From the NCBI GenBank assembly GCA_028571685.1, contig CM053140.1:24471501-24535500 (forward strand): 64,000 nucleotides of DNA, in the 5' to 3' direction. Source of the DNA: Heterohyrax brucei (lineage: Eukaryota; Chordata; Mammalia; Hyracoidea; Procaviidae). The translations under genes and the position numbers were made by a program. The notes beneath the pieces are model-generated. The model saw only the letters and a list, made by a program, of their open reading frames with translations, was not told the origin of the DNA and searched no databases. Of this stretch, positions 47,391 to 59,334 are shown piece after piece. Positions within the stretch are counted from its first letter, which is position 1; every line of letters starts with the position of its first letter.

Positions 47391-47499
47391 CACAGCAAAC
47401 TACAGCAACTTCCTTTGCACAGTCTATAGTAACTCACTGCATAGTCTAGAGACAGACGTCTGCAAGATACTAATCAAAGGGCAGGCTGCAATCCCAGGT

Positions 47500-47700
47500 A
47501 CAGGCAAAAAGTATCATATAGCTTTATTCACAACAACAGGATATGCCCATGTCCTCCATGTGGTGAAGACACAACAGCAGTGTGTATATACAATGGAATA
47601 CTAAACAGCAAAAAAAAAAAAAATTGATCAATTATCAGTACATTCATCAACACAGATGATTCTCACATGTATCAGGATAAATGAAAGGATCAAAAAGCAA
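47500..47700 (+). mobile_element. L1 3'-region fragment
   Basis: Sense old-L1 phrases ('atacaatggaatactaaaca', 'atgattctcacatgtatc'). Short and diverged. Confidence 0.5.
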
Positions 47701-48344
47701 CATGCCGCACGATATCCATAGGGGCCTTTAGCAGGGTTTGACTAAAAAGACACAGCATGAGGGAAGTTTTCGGCAAGATAGGCACTGTTCAGAACTTCCA
47801 CTGTGAGACTTAGTGTAAGATATAATGAATTTTCAAACTCACATTCCAAAACTAAGTGACAGTCTAAGCTTTGAAAAGAAACTCCTTTAGTGGAAGTACA
47901 GTATTCTGCCATGTGGTTAATCATTTATCTAACAAATTCCTTCTTGTTAGACACTGACTTTCATGGTTAACACTATCACCACAATCAACTATTACCAGGC
48001 ACCATCCCAGTGCCCATGTTGTTATATAGGATGACTCCACAAGGGCAATTTCTGGGTCAAGAGAGGGTCTAACTTGAAGGCTTCTGCCACCTGTAGCAAC
48101 TATTTCCCAGGCACCTTACATGAATAGCTAGCGAAGGAGCTCCCATTTCAGCCTGGGGCATGGTGGCACTAAATAAACCTCCAGGCCTAAGGACCCTCTG
48201 TGTTATTGCCAGAATTAAGTAACCCTAGAGGGGCTCCATCTTGTCCAGGCCCTGTAATGGGTGTGTACACTAGAAGGATCAAGGGCTACTGTTCCAGTGT
48301 AGCTCAGTAACTGCAGCCACAGCTCCTGTCTTGGTACACAATCG
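47701..48344 (+). other. No feature recognised
   Basis: Unassigned intergenic sequence. Confidence 0.4.
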
Positions 48345-51290
48345 TGTCATCAGATGACGATGAATCAGTTCTGACTCAAAGCAATGCTATGTACAACTCA
48401 ACAAACACTGCCCAGCAAATGTGCCATCTTCCTAATTGTTCTTACAGTGGAGCCCCAAGGTTAAAGCCGCTGGGTTAATCCATCTCGTTGAGCATCTTAC
48501 TCTTTTTTGCTGATCCTCTACAAAGCATGATGTCCTTCTCCAGGGACTGGTCCCTACTGATAAATACCCAAAGCACTGTGGTTGTTGTTAGGTGCCATCG
48601 AGTTGGTTCTGACTCTTAGTGACCCTGCGTACAAGAGAACAAAACACTGCCCATTCCTGTGCTGCAGCCCATTATTGCAGCCACTGTGTCAATCCATCAT
48701 CTTGAGGGTCTTCTTCTTTTTCACTGACCATCTACTTTGTCAAGCAGGGTGCGCTTCTCCAGGGATTGACCCCACCTGACAACATGTCCAAAGTATGTAA
48801 GATGCAGTCTCACCCTCTTTGCTTCCAAAGAGCACTCTTTGGTAGTCCATGGTACATTCAATATTTTTCTCCAACACTACAATTCAAATGCATCAATTCT
48901 TCCTTATTTATTGTCCAGCTTTCACACGCATACATATGATGCACTGAAAATACCATGGCTTGGGTCAGGTGCACCTTAATCTTTCAAGGTTACATATTTA
49001 CTTTTCAAGACTTTAAAGAAGTTCTTTGCAGCAGATTTTCCCAATGTAATGTGTCTTTTGATTCCTTAACTGCAGTTTCCATGTGTACTGATTGTGGAAC
49101 CAAGTAAAATAAAATCCTTCACAACTTCAATTCCTTCTCCATTTATCAAGTTATTATTGCTTACCGGTCCAATTGTGAGGATTTTTGTTTTCTTGATGTC
49201 GAGACGCAATCCACACTGAAGGCTGAGTGTCCAAACAATGTAAGACAAAAGTCTCACGATCATTGCTTCTAAGGAGTACTGTGTCCATACTTCTTCCAGG
49301 ACAGACTTGTTTATTCTTCTGGTAGTCCATGATATACTTAACATTCTTCATCAAATCATAACTGAAAGGCATCAGTTCTCCCTCAGTCTTCCTTATTCAT
49401 TGTCCAGCTTTCTCATGCATATGAAGTGACTGAGGAACACCATGGGTCGGATCAGGCAAACCTTAATCCTTGAAGTGACATCACTGCTTTTTAAAAATTT
49501 AAAGAGATTTTTTGCAGCAGGTTTGTCCAGTGCAACTTGTGTTTTGATTTCTTCACTGTGCTTGCAGGGATGCTGATTGTGGATCCAAGGAAAACGAAAT
49601 TCTCAACAACTTCAATCTTTTCTCCATTTGTCATAATGTTGTTTACTGGCTCAACTGTGAGGATTTTTGTTTTCTTTATGTTGAAATGTAATCCATGTCA
49701 AAGGCTGTGGTATTTGATCTGCATCAGTGCTTTAAGTCCTCTTCACTTTCAGCAAGCAAAGTTGTGTCACCTGCGTGTCACAGGTTGCTAATGAGCTTTC
49801 ATCAAATCCTGATGCAGTGTTCTTCATACAGTTCAGCTTCTCAGATTATCTGTTCAGCACACAGACTTAAAAAAACAGTGCAAAAGGATACAAGCCTGAT
49901 GCACATCTTTCTTGACTTTACACCACACAAGTTTCCTCTTGCTGTGTTCAGATTACTTACTGGCTCTTGGAGTGAGTACAAGTTCCTCGTGTGCACAGTT
50001 AAATGTTTTGGAATTCCTATTCAATTCAATGTTATCCATAATTTGCTATAATCTCACAGTTGAATAGCTTTCCACAGTCAATAAAACATAAATAAGTATC
50101 TTTCTGGTAGTCACTGCTTTTACCTAGGATCCACCTGACATCAGCAATGATATCCCTCATTCCACATCTTCTTCTGAATTTGGCTTGAATTTACAACAGT
50201 TCCCTCTCAACATACTGCTGCAACAGCTTTTGAATGGTCTTCAGCAAAATTTTACTTGTGCTTGGTATTAATGATACTGTTCAATAATTTCTGCATTCTA
50301 CTGGCTTGCCCTTCTTTGGAACGGGTATAAGTATGGATCTCTTTTGGTCAATTGGCCAGGTAGCTGTCCACTACATTTCTTGGCACAGACTGCTGAGCGC
50401 TTCCAGAGCTGCATCCATTTGTTGAAACTTCTCAGTTGGTATTCTGTAAATTCCTGCAGCCATGTTTTTCACCAATGCCTTCAGTGCAGCTTGGACCTCT
50501 TCCTTCAGTACTATCGTTCTTAACCATGATACCTCCTGAAATCACTAAATGTTGATCAACTCTTTTTGGTACAGTCATTTTGTGTATTCCTTCCATCTTC
50601 TTTTGATGCTTCCTGTGTTGTTTAATATTCTCCCTGTAGAAGCCTTCAATATTGCAACTTGAGGTTTACTTCAGATTTGCATGTTTGATCAATTTCAGAC
50701 TGCCGAAGTTATTAAAAATCTTCAGTTTCTTCATCTTTGGTCTTAGTGGTTGGTGTATAAATTTGAAAAACAGTAATATTAACTGTTTTTCCTTGTAGGT
50801 GTATTGGTATTACCCTATTATTGACGGTGGTGTACTTCATGCCAGATCTTAAAATGTTCTTTTTATCACTGAATATGAACACCGTTCTTCAATCTGTCAT
50901 TCCCAGCACAATCAACCATAAGATTGTCTGATTCAAAAATGCCAATACCAGTCCATTTCAGTTCAGTAATGCCTAGGTTATAAATGTTTATGCATTCCAT
51001 TTCATTTTTGGTGACTTTCAATTATCTTAGTTTCACATTTTGTACATTCCATGTTCTGAATACTAATGGATGTTTGCAGCTCTTTATTCTCATTTTGAGT
51101 AGTGCCATGTCAGTAAGTGAATGTCTCAAAAGGTTGACTCCATCCACATCAAGGTCAACTCTACCTCCAACCTGAGGATCTCTCTCATCTTCTGGGATTA
51201 TATCAGACAATGTTCCATTGCCATTCATTAGATTTTCACTGGTTTTTTTCAGAAGTAGAATTCCAGGTTCTTCTTCCTAGTCTGTCTTAT
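48345..51290 (-). mobile_element. Near full-length RTE LINE, itself interrupted by another RTE
   Basis: The outer element covers 48345-48575 (3' tail), then after an interruption 49230-51290 (reverse transcriptase to the endonuclease side and 5' region). It has the longest internal coverage of any RTE copy here. Consensus order is continuous when 48576-49229 is removed. Frames of 60-120 codons occur on both strands but none is intact. Confidence 0.8.
48576..49229 (-). mobile_element. 5'-truncated RTE nested in an RTE of the same strand
   Basis: A second 3' tail starts at 48579 ('gtggttgttgttaggtgcca') although the outer copy's tail has already appeared at 48345. At about 49230 the sequence jumps back to the position the outer copy had reached at 48575 (the 'tgtccaaa.aatgtaagac' block). 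That repeated order is what a same-family nested insertion produces. No clean target-site duplication is visible. Confidence 0.65.
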
Positions 51291-51799
51291 TCAGGAATTT
51301 CTACGGAAACTTGTTTACCTAGGAAGACCCTGTGGTATCTGAAATACCAAAATTTACAGTATCCCAGCAACATGTAATCTCTCATAGTACGATACACTGA
51401 CACACATATGAATGGTCAGAATTACCAAAATAGAACTCTGTGACTGAACACAGGCTCCATGAGTATGTGGAAAATAAGATCCACAGCAGACAGGTCATGG
51501 TGGGGCTCTATTATACGTTACCATCACCTAGGGTCCCAGAATGAGTCAACTATCCACGCAGATTCTGTTTCTTACACACATCACATTTTATAAGAGGGCA
51601 CTTCTATGGGATGATTTTGGGTTAATACTTTCTGTGAAGTTTAATCATCAGTAAACCAGGTATCCTGACAATAGTACTTAGGGAGAAGAAACTATGAAAA
51701 ACCAAAAATTACCCTAGTATGCCAAGCATGCAATATAATCTGATTACATTAACATCATTACTTATAGTAATGAAAGGCTGAAAATTTAAACAAAATACC
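51291..51799 (+). other. No feature recognised
   Basis: Unassigned sequence between the RTE and the inverted duplication. Confidence 0.4.
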
Positions 51800-52189
51800 A
51801 AGAGTGTTGAAGATATTTTTTTAAAACATATAATTTCCTGTCCAAATAAAATTTTCTACAATGAGGACATGCTGCTTCATACTGAAAAAAATTAAAACAT
51901 GACTGTTGATGAAAAGAAAACACATACTTCAAAACAACTATGTACTGATGAAATTTTCTAATGAGGATAACTTTTATACGAATGGGAACCAAATGAAAAC
52001 AACATTTGTCAAAATTTATGTCCTAGAATACAATTGAAAAGAATCTTAGAGGAATATTCATCACCTGAATGTGTTTAACAGAAAATAACAAGTGAAAATT
52101 AATGCACATGGGTATAAAGCATTTGTACATTTAGTAAGGTTCCTTCCCTGGTATAAATATCCTGGTGCATAAATTGGGAAGTTATGTGA

Positions 52190-53210
52190 GTGAAGGCTTT
52201 CTCAACACTAACAGTTACAGGGTACGTCACTTGTACAGAGTCTCAAAGGTATCCTAAAGAGGGACACTGAAGGCTTTCATCTTTTTTTTATAGTCACAAG
52301 ATCAATCCAGTCACATGATGTTCCCTGGTACTTTACATTTACACGATGCTTCTACTGTGTGATTTCTCACATGTCCCATTAGTTAAATAGGGAAGACTTT
52401 TCTGTATGCATGAATGTCACTGAAAGTAGAAAAGAAAAAAAATACTTCATACATTCCTTATGTTTACATGGTTTTTCTGCCCTATTTCTTTTTTCAGGTT
52501 TCAGAGAAGATAAAGGATGCATGTTATCCAATGTTACTTACATGTATATTGTTGCAAAGGATTAGGTACATGTAAAGACATTCTCACATTTCTGACACTA
52601 GTACGTTCTCTCTACAATGTGAGAACTTGTACATGTAGTGAGGTGTGAGAAACAATACAAGACTTTCCCATATTCCTTATTTCAAAAGGCCTCTCTCTGA
52701 GGTAAGGTAAGAGGAATCACTATAGGCTTTCCCACAATTCCCACAATCCCACAAACCTAAAACTGTGGGTTTTGATATGCGTAGTGATGAGTGAGGAATA
52801 ATTAAAGGTTTTTTCCACATTCCTTACAATCATAAAGCCTTCTTCTACACTATGTTCTTGTATGCTTAGTAAAATTTGAGGAATAACCACAGGTTTACTA
52901 GAATTCTTACATTTACAAAGTTTCTCTCCAGTAAGAGTTCTCACATGAGGTTTTAGATAAGAAGGACTTCTCCACATGCTTTACATTGATAAGGTTTGTA
53001 TATAATGTAAGATCTGATGTAATGTTTAAATATAGGATCCTTGAAGGCTTTTCCACACTGATGACATTCAAAAAAATGTCCTATAGCAAGAATTCTTTTG
53101 AACCCAGTAAGATCTGCAATCCAGCTGGAAGTTTTTCCACACTGATTATCTTCATTATTTTTCTTTACTATACCTTTTCACTTTCAAGAGGGCTCTCTGC
53201 CATATTTTTT
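52190..53210 (-). pseudogene. Zinc-finger pseudogene, finger exon
   Basis: On the - strand an acceptor 'atttaacag' (53211-53219) precedes sequence that parallels the start of the live finger exon. 'cagtgtggaaaaac' is at about 53140. The 'ggagaaactttgtaaatgta' block corresponds to the decayed fourth finger of the live gene. A run of broken fingers follows, with frameshifts and stops (residual frame 52977-52720, for example RTLTGEKLCKCKN and NYSSLITTHIKTHS). The repeating array is much shorter than the sixteen fingers of the live copy. Similarity fades near 52190, where an 'ggaaagccttcac'-like block still matches the live 3' UTR. Confidence 0.85.
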
Positions 53211-53361
53211 CTGTTAAATATAAACAGAAAATTGATAGAATTAAATTTGATACCATTTCATAACTACCATATACAGTGAATGTATCTTTTCTGTCCCGAG
53301 TTATCTCATGCTGCATAGTTTGAATGAATACATCATTTTAGAACTAAGTTTGTGCATGCAA

Positions 53362-53382
53362 ACACATACACACACACACACA
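53362..53382. repeat. (CA)n microsatellite
   Basis: Short CA tract at the position equivalent to the longer (TG)n at 29576-29614 in the live copy. Confidence 0.8.
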
Positions 53383-53454
53383 AATGTCATAGCAGCAGAA
53401 TACTCATTCCTGAGGAACTGTTCATTGTCATATGAAAGATATCAATTCACACAC

Positions 53455-53572
53455 CTTCCTTGGTTATTGTGCTGATCTTCAGTGTCATGGAATTCACAGA
53501 TTAACCCTATCATGGAGGACCAGGACCCATTCTTCATGGACAACTTTTGTCTATTATTATCCTGTAGAAAAA
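53455..53572 (-). pseudogene. Zinc-finger pseudogene, linker exon
   Basis: On the - strand, acceptor 'gggtcag' (53573-53579) and donor 'ggaag|gtgtgtg' (53455/53454). The frame is still open and reads QDNNRQKLSMKNGSWSSMIG then EFHDTEDQHNNQGR, clearly paralogous to the linker exon at 29356. It is 118 bases against 148, including a 24-base in-frame deletion. The donor is in phase 2 at the ancestral-looking place, a few bases before that of the live gene. Confidence 0.85.
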
Positions 53573-53732
53573 CTGACCCAATAATTTTAAGTGAAGTTTC
53601 ACATATGAAAAAGAAAGCAATAAAATTTTATAAGGAACCAGGCAGGTATGATGAAAAACTTTGTGGCATTTGACTACTCCAGGACGTTAGAAATGTTCAA
53701 AATGGAAAGAAATTATTCAGTAATAATTCCAT

Positions 53733-54263
53733 GACAACCAGTTAAGTTCACGAACTCATCCTAGAAAAGGTGCTACATGCCTCACTGCTGAATGTCACCA
53801 CGGTCACTTTTGAAGTACTCCTCTTCAGAAGGTATCCACCAATGCCAGTGCCTAACGCAGTCTGAAGAGCCATCAGAACTATTGTCATATTACCCTTGAT
53901 GTCCTAAATGTCATCAAAATGGCTTTCTTTGAATATTTCCTTTATCTTTGGGTAAAGAAAAATGTCATTTGGGGCCAGATCAGGTGAGTAGGTGGGATTT
54001 TCCAATACAGTTATTTGTTTACAACTAAAAACTCCCTCTGAGATAACTATACCATTAAGTTCATGAACTTGCCACCAAGCCACCATCCACAAAACAGCCA
54101 TTCCAGAAAGAGGTTTGAAATTGCTCTGAAGAGTGGACTAGGTACTGGCCTCAGCGCTTCGCTTCCCAACGGGAGTATTTCGAAGGTAACCTTAGTGATA
54201 TTCACCAGTGAGGTATGTAGTACTTAGAACAATTAAGTTTGTGGACTTAATTGTTGGACACTA
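53733..54263 (-). mobile_element. Mariner-derived non-autonomous element, copy 4
   Basis: Ends 'gacaaccagttaagttc' and '...cttaattgttggacac'. On the - strand 54010-53904 encodes the transposase catalytic segment ENPTYSPDLAPNDIFLYPK, the best preserved of the four. Terminal repeats are more eroded than in copies 1-3. It lies in the intron between the KRAB and linker exons of the pseudogene. Confidence 0.85.
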
Positions 54264-54265
54264 TA

Positions 54266-55512
54266 TATGCACATGAATGTTTGTTGCAGCACTGTCCAAA
54301 ATAACAAAAAGATGGAATCAACCTAGGTGCCCATCAACAGCTGAATGGATAAACTGTGGTACATTGACACAATGGAACACTAGGCAATGATAAAGAACAA
54401 TGATGATTTTATCAAACATCTCATAACTTGAATTGGAAGACACTATGTTAAATTAAATCAGTCAGCTGCAAAAGGACAAATACTGTGTGAGTCACTATTA
54501 TAAGGACTTAAGATAAGACTTATGCACAGAAGAAAGTACTCTTTGATGGCTACAAAGGTGGGGAAGGAGGGAGAGGGTTATTCATAGATTAAATAGTCAA
54601 CAGAAGTTAGTTAGGTGAAGGGAGTGACAGCATGCAGTAGATGGCAGGTCAGCATAACTGGACTACAACATAAACTAAAAGGTTTTCTAAATTCAACCCA
54701 ACATCCTGAAGGACAGAGGAGCAGGGTCAGGGATCCGGGAACCATGTTTTCAGGGGACAATGAGGTTAACTGGCATAACTAGTCTTTTTCTAAGAGAGTG
54801 TTTTACACCCCATATTAGTGAGCAGCACATGGGGTCTTAAAAGCCTGTACACTGCCATCTAAGGAATATCAGTTGGTCCCAAATCACCTAGCACAGATGA
54901 AAACCTAGAATATCAAAGACATGAGGGAAATATGAGCCCAGGAAATAGAAGGAACCATATGACTGGGAGACTACAGCAGCACGAGAACAGAAGAACTAGA
55001 TGGTGCCCAGCTACCAACAAAGACAGCCCTGACAGGGAACACAATGTAGAGTCTGTGACAAGGCATGAGAGAAAGGGGTATGCAGATTTAGAACTCTATT
55101 AAAAGACCAGACTTGATAGTCTGACAACCTTGAGGGCCCCCTGAGAACATGGCCCCTAGACTTGCTGCTAGCCCAGAGCTGAAACTGTACTAAAGCCAGC
55201 ACTTCACACAAACAATGGACTGGACTTGGGGACAAACAGTGATGCAGGTGGTGTGTGTACTTTATGGTTTAAGACATATTTGAGGCTGTCCTACTGGTTT
55301 GCTTTCAGAGGGGAAAGCAAAGGGTGGAGAAGAGGAGACAGGTACTGGTTGAGTGGATAACTGGAAGCAGAAAAGAAGAGTGTGCTGTCACAGGTTAGAG
55401 TGCAGACAGAGTTGTATAGAGGCAGGTGTTCAAGGTTTTATATGGCAAATTGACTTGGACTGTAAACTCTGACTTAATCACAATAAAGAAAATCTAAAAA
55501 AAACCAAAGAAA
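54266..55512 (+). mobile_element. 5'-truncated L1 with complete 3' UTR
   Basis: Starts in the ORF2/3' junction region ('tttgttgcagcactgtccaa') and runs through the whole 3' UTR ('gggtcttaaaagcctgtaca') to 'cacaataaag' and an A-rich tail. It shows that the 3' UTR blocks found alone elsewhere in the window belong to L1. Confidence 0.8.
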
Positions 55513-55736
55513 TACTTTCATGACAACTGAGAGTAATGGTGACACAAATAGGCTGTACAGTAAATTAGAAAGGTATTGAAAATATAGATGTGTACGAGGG
55601 TAATATATAAAGAGGAAATAGAGGCAGTGTTTTCCCACAGAGAAGGCACAAGGGAATGGATAAAGAATAAAAAGTCAACTTAGGTACGTGAGGAAGTTCA
55701 GTATCCTCAAAAGAGTTTTAGAACAAATCTATTTTA

Positions 55737-55890
55737 ATGTAATTCAATGCCATTGTCATCAATTCCATTCCATCTCACAGTGACCCTACAGCACAGAGTA
55801 GAACTGTCACACAGGGTTTCCAAGAAGTGACTGGTGGATTTGAACTGTTGACCTTTAGTTCAGCAGCCAAGCTCTTAACCACTATGGCAC
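55737..55890 (-). repeat. AfroSINE, left half of head-to-head pair
   Basis: Reverse-strand copy from the tail to the head ('gctcttaaccactatggcac'), directly abutting a + strand copy. Confidence 0.85.
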
Positions 55891-56018
55891 TTAGTAACCA
55901 ACAGGTTGGCAGTTCAAATCCACTAGTCACTCCTTGGAAACCCTATAGGGCAGTTCTACTCTATAGGGTTGCTATGAGTCGGAATTAACTTGACGGCAAC
56001 AAGTTTTGGGGGTTTTGT
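55891..56018 (+). repeat. AfroSINE, right half of head-to-head pair
   Basis: Sense copy lacking the first part of its head ('agtaaccaacaggttggcag' to 'ttaacttgacggcaacaag'). With the previous feature it forms an imperfect inverted repeat of about 125 bases per arm. Confidence 0.85.
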
Positions 56019-56601
56019 TTTGTCTTTTGGAATTCTTTGCAACAGAGATGGTCCTTCAAACAATTCTTGCCTTCCTGCTGCTCCTTGACACTGAAGCTCT
56101 GGATAAATTTTATTTCCACTCACCTAAAATCTTTCCTTGGCTTCCCAGAAAGAAAATTTAGTGTAGTTGCCATGTGCTCATGAAGACAGGCAGAGGAGTA
56201 CATTTTCCCTACATTTCATGAATTCTTTAGCCTCCAGGGGCTCTAGGAATAAAAAAAGTGTGAGATTATTTTCAACAAAATAATTCCATATAATATGTAA
56301 TAAACACAACAAAACTCTAATGATGTTCTAGTCACAAATCTCTCTTTACCCTAAAATGACCCTGGAAACCAAAGATTATACCCAAACACATAAAGAGCCT
56401 TAAGGCTTTTAAGAACAAAAGAAATAACCAATACACAGCTTTTTTATTTTCATGGAAAAGTTACTAGATTCTAAGCTCCATGAAGGCAGTGAAAATATCA
56501 AATTTATTCTTCAATACACATCAGTCTTCTTATAAGAAGACTGACGAGCACAATATATTTATTCTATAAGTAGTAAATATGAAAAAGAAAACCATTCTTA
56601 C
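56019..56601 (+). other. Pseudogene intron, no feature recognised
   Basis: AT-rich intron of the - strand pseudogene. The last part, before 56602, resembles the live intron after the KRAB exon. Confidence 0.4.
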
Positions 56602-56722
56602 CTGAGTCCAGGTTCCTAAAGATTTCTATCATCACATTTTTGCAGTTTCCCCCAAGAAAAACTCAGCAAAGTCCATTCTTCTGAGTCAAGTTTGTGGCCA
56701 CATCCTCGAATAACACTGAATC
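56602..56722 (-). pseudogene. Zinc-finger pseudogene, KRAB A-box exon
   Basis: On the - strand, acceptor 'atattttag' and donor 'cag|gtaagaatgg' are both preserved, but the exon is 121 bases against 124. One base is missing after DVATNLTQ and two more before the final DVM region, so the middle reads out of frame and meets a TGA. The ends (DSV.FEDVA and FRNLDS) remain recognisable. These lesions alone prevent a KRAB domain from being made. Confidence 0.9.
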
Positions 56723-57268
56723 CTAAAATATTACACAATAGATTCTGTATCAGGAAGATTCCCCAGTGTTGCAAAAACCATAGATGAGGCTAAAAACTCC
56801 TAGAAAATAAGTCATAGAGATAATCCATTCCCTGGCTGTCTGCATTTGCTGCCTGACTATTGCCGTCATGTAGCTTTAACACGACATCTGACATACTGAA
56901 CTTAGCTTTCCACAGTTACAGACTATGAGCAATTTCAGTCCCATCTCTCCCTATATTTATGGTACAGAACTGCTAGAATATACAGTAGAAGACAGAGAAA
57001 ATATCTGAAAATTAATGACATATTTCCACATTCAGATCATAATTTCTTTGTGGAAAAAAACTAATTTCACCTCCAACCATAAGACTCACCAGGACAGAAC
57101 ACTGAATAAAAGATGAAGGATATGATTTAACCAGGATGATATATTGAAACAGTGAAATGAAAGGCTGGCAGCTTTAACTTTGCTTGAACTGGCAAAATAC
57201 ACATCAGAACTGCAACTGGATATGGCAGAGATTTGGGGGATTATCAGACTGAGAATTTAAAATAGCTA

Positions 57269-57436
57269 TGACACCCTGGTGGCATAGTGGTTAAATGCCA
57301 TGGCCACTAAGCAAAAGGTTGGCAGTTTGTATCTATCAAATGCTCCTTGGAAACTCTATAGGGCAGTTCTGTTCTGATAGGATCGCTGTCAGTTGGAATC
57401 AACTGACTGTCAATGGGTTTGGGGTTTTGTTTTATA
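57269..57436 (+). repeat. AfroSINE
   Basis: Full copy ('acaccctggtggcatagtgg' to 'tgactgtcaatgggtttggg'). Confidence 0.9.
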
Positions 57437-57476
57437 ATACATATGATAAGATTACCCAGGAAAAAGTAGACCACAC

Positions 57477-58377
57477 TGCCGGGAGCCAGCCCCAACAACT
57501 TTTTTGGGGGGTCCCACGGAGGGAGGAAGAGGTGTTGGCAGGAATGAAATGAGAGAGACAGGAAAGAGTTTTGGAGAAATGGCAGGTCCACCCAAGGTCT
57601 GTCTTGCTTTATTGTTAGTTTTATAGTCGAGGTGACGTACTTTTCACTCTATTTTTTTTACCATATAAACTATTGGCTAACAAGAAACTAACCTAACATT
57701 ATTGGCTAACAAGAAACTGACCCCTCGTGGTCTTCTTTTTCTAGTTAATTGCCAAGGCTTTTTGGATAATGGTCTAAGACAGGTGTTCGTGGTGATAAAT
57801 GTCAGTGGAAACAATTAATGGTGCTATTCGTACCTCAAAGTGGAAGGCACAGAAGGGTAGACTCCTCAAAGCCTCACCATTTAGCTGTCTCTGTTTGTTT
57901 CTTTAAGTTCTTATTTATCTCTTCCTGTGCAGATAGTGTCTGCCGTCCCCCAACCCAACCCAGCTGCTCTAAGAAAAATGTTTCTTTAGTGATTATTCAC
58001 TTGCCATACCAATTATAATGGACTTAGAAGTTTATCCATCTTTCTGCTGTAGGGAGTGAGACGCCTGTATAGCTTTAATGGCTGTGTGGAGAATTATCCT
58101 TGGGAAGCCTTTCAAGGGTTTTTCTGTAAACCTGTGTATGTGGAGAAAAGGAATGGGGGAGACGCAATTAGGGGGAAGCCAGTGAGGCTGGGCAGGCCTC
58201 AGTGTTTTCAGGCATGCTGCACTGAAATCCATTTCTCCAAGCTCTTTTCCCTAGAAATTTCTGGTCAGATTTTCCCAATATAATTTCATAAGTCGAGGGG
58301 GTTGTAAAGCCCCTCTTAGAAGGCATCTTCCTTGATCCTCATGCCGGGAGAGGAGGGGGTCAGCCCTCCGCACCACA
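57477..58377 (-). mobile_element. ERV solo LTR, probably class II
   Basis: About 900 bases reading, on the - strand, TGTGGTGCGGAGGGC... to ...GGCTCCCGGCA, with an antisense poly(A) signal (AATAAA at 57613-57608). TG...CA ends and a higher GC content than the surroundings support an LTR. The class guess rests on recalled similarity of the ends. 'accaca' occurs at both edges (57470-57475 and 58372-58377) and could be the duplication if the ends are shifted. No viral genes are attached. Confidence 0.6.
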
Positions 58378-58439
58378 TGCAAAAATAGGTGGCTAATGTG
58401 AGCAGAGAGGAACACTCTAAGAAAACTCAAAAGGAAATC

Positions 58440-59200
58440 CCAGAAATCAAGTGAAATAAAATAGACATGAAGGACATCCTTAATGGGACCATCAACAGAT
58501 TAGACATGACCAAGGAAATAACCATAGAGCTTTAAGATAAGTAAATAGAAACATTAAAACCTGAAAAGAGGAAAAGGGAATAAAATAACCAGGAACTGTG
58601 AAATAACAGGTGCAATATATGCATAAGAAGAATACCAGAAGACAGGAACTAAAAGAAACATTTGAAGTAATAATGGTTGATAATTTTACAAAATTAATGA
58701 CAAACACCAAACCACATATCCAGAAGTTCAGACATGAAGCAGGAAAAATACAAAAACTGTACACCTAGGCATGTTATATTTAAACTACAGAAGATCAAAG
58801 ACAGGGACAAAAGACTGAAAGACCCAAAAGAGAAAATGTGCCACTCCTATACAGAACCCACTATAGCCATCGAGTCAATTCTGATTCACAGCAACCCCAC
58901 AGACAAAATAGAACTGCTCCATACAGTTTCCAAGGAGCACCTGGTGGATTTGAACTGCTGACCTTCTGCTTAGCAGACATAACACTTAACAACTACACCA
59001 CCAGGGTTTCCTATACAGAAGGAACATTAAATACAGCATACTTGTATCAGAAACCATGTAACTAAGGAGAAAGTAGAGTTAAATACTAAAGGATTGAAAG
59101 GAAATAAAACCATGAGATTAGAATTCTACGTCCAGCGAAGTTATTGTTTCAAAGTGAAGAAAAAATAAAGACATTCTCAGACGAACAAAGTAAAATAGTA
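58440..59200 (+). mobile_element. L1/HAL1-like ORF1 region, interrupted by SINE
   Basis: Sense, A-rich L1-type ORF1 sequence ('tttgaagtaataatggttga', 'aaaccacatatccagaagtt', 'agattagaattctacgtcca'). Low identity and no long frame. A SINE at 58857 splits it. Confidence 0.6.
58857..59008 (-). repeat. AfroSINE with perfect target-site duplication
   Basis: Reverse-strand SINE inside the L1/HAL1-like segment, bounded by 'tcctatacagaa' at 58845-58856 and 59009-59020. Confidence 0.95.
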
Positions 59201-59334
59201 AAATAGTAATGGCAGAAGTCCTCTAGCTTTACAAGACAGAAGGACAATTATGATGAGCCCAGTACTGATTCCCTTCTCCAACAGTCTTAACAATTCTGAC
59301 ACTAGCCATACCTTTCCCAGGGCAGTCTCTACTT

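Larger units (their letters stand above)
51800..57130 (-). repeat. Inverted duplication of the zinc-finger gene region
   Basis: Reverse-complement relationship with about 27740-32400: 3' UTR, finger exon, (TG/CA)n tract, linker exon, KRAB exon and upstream intron occur in matching order. This copy is longer because a mariner, an L1 and a SINE pair (53733-56018) entered its KRAB-to-linker intron. Arm edges are approximate. Confidence 0.8.
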
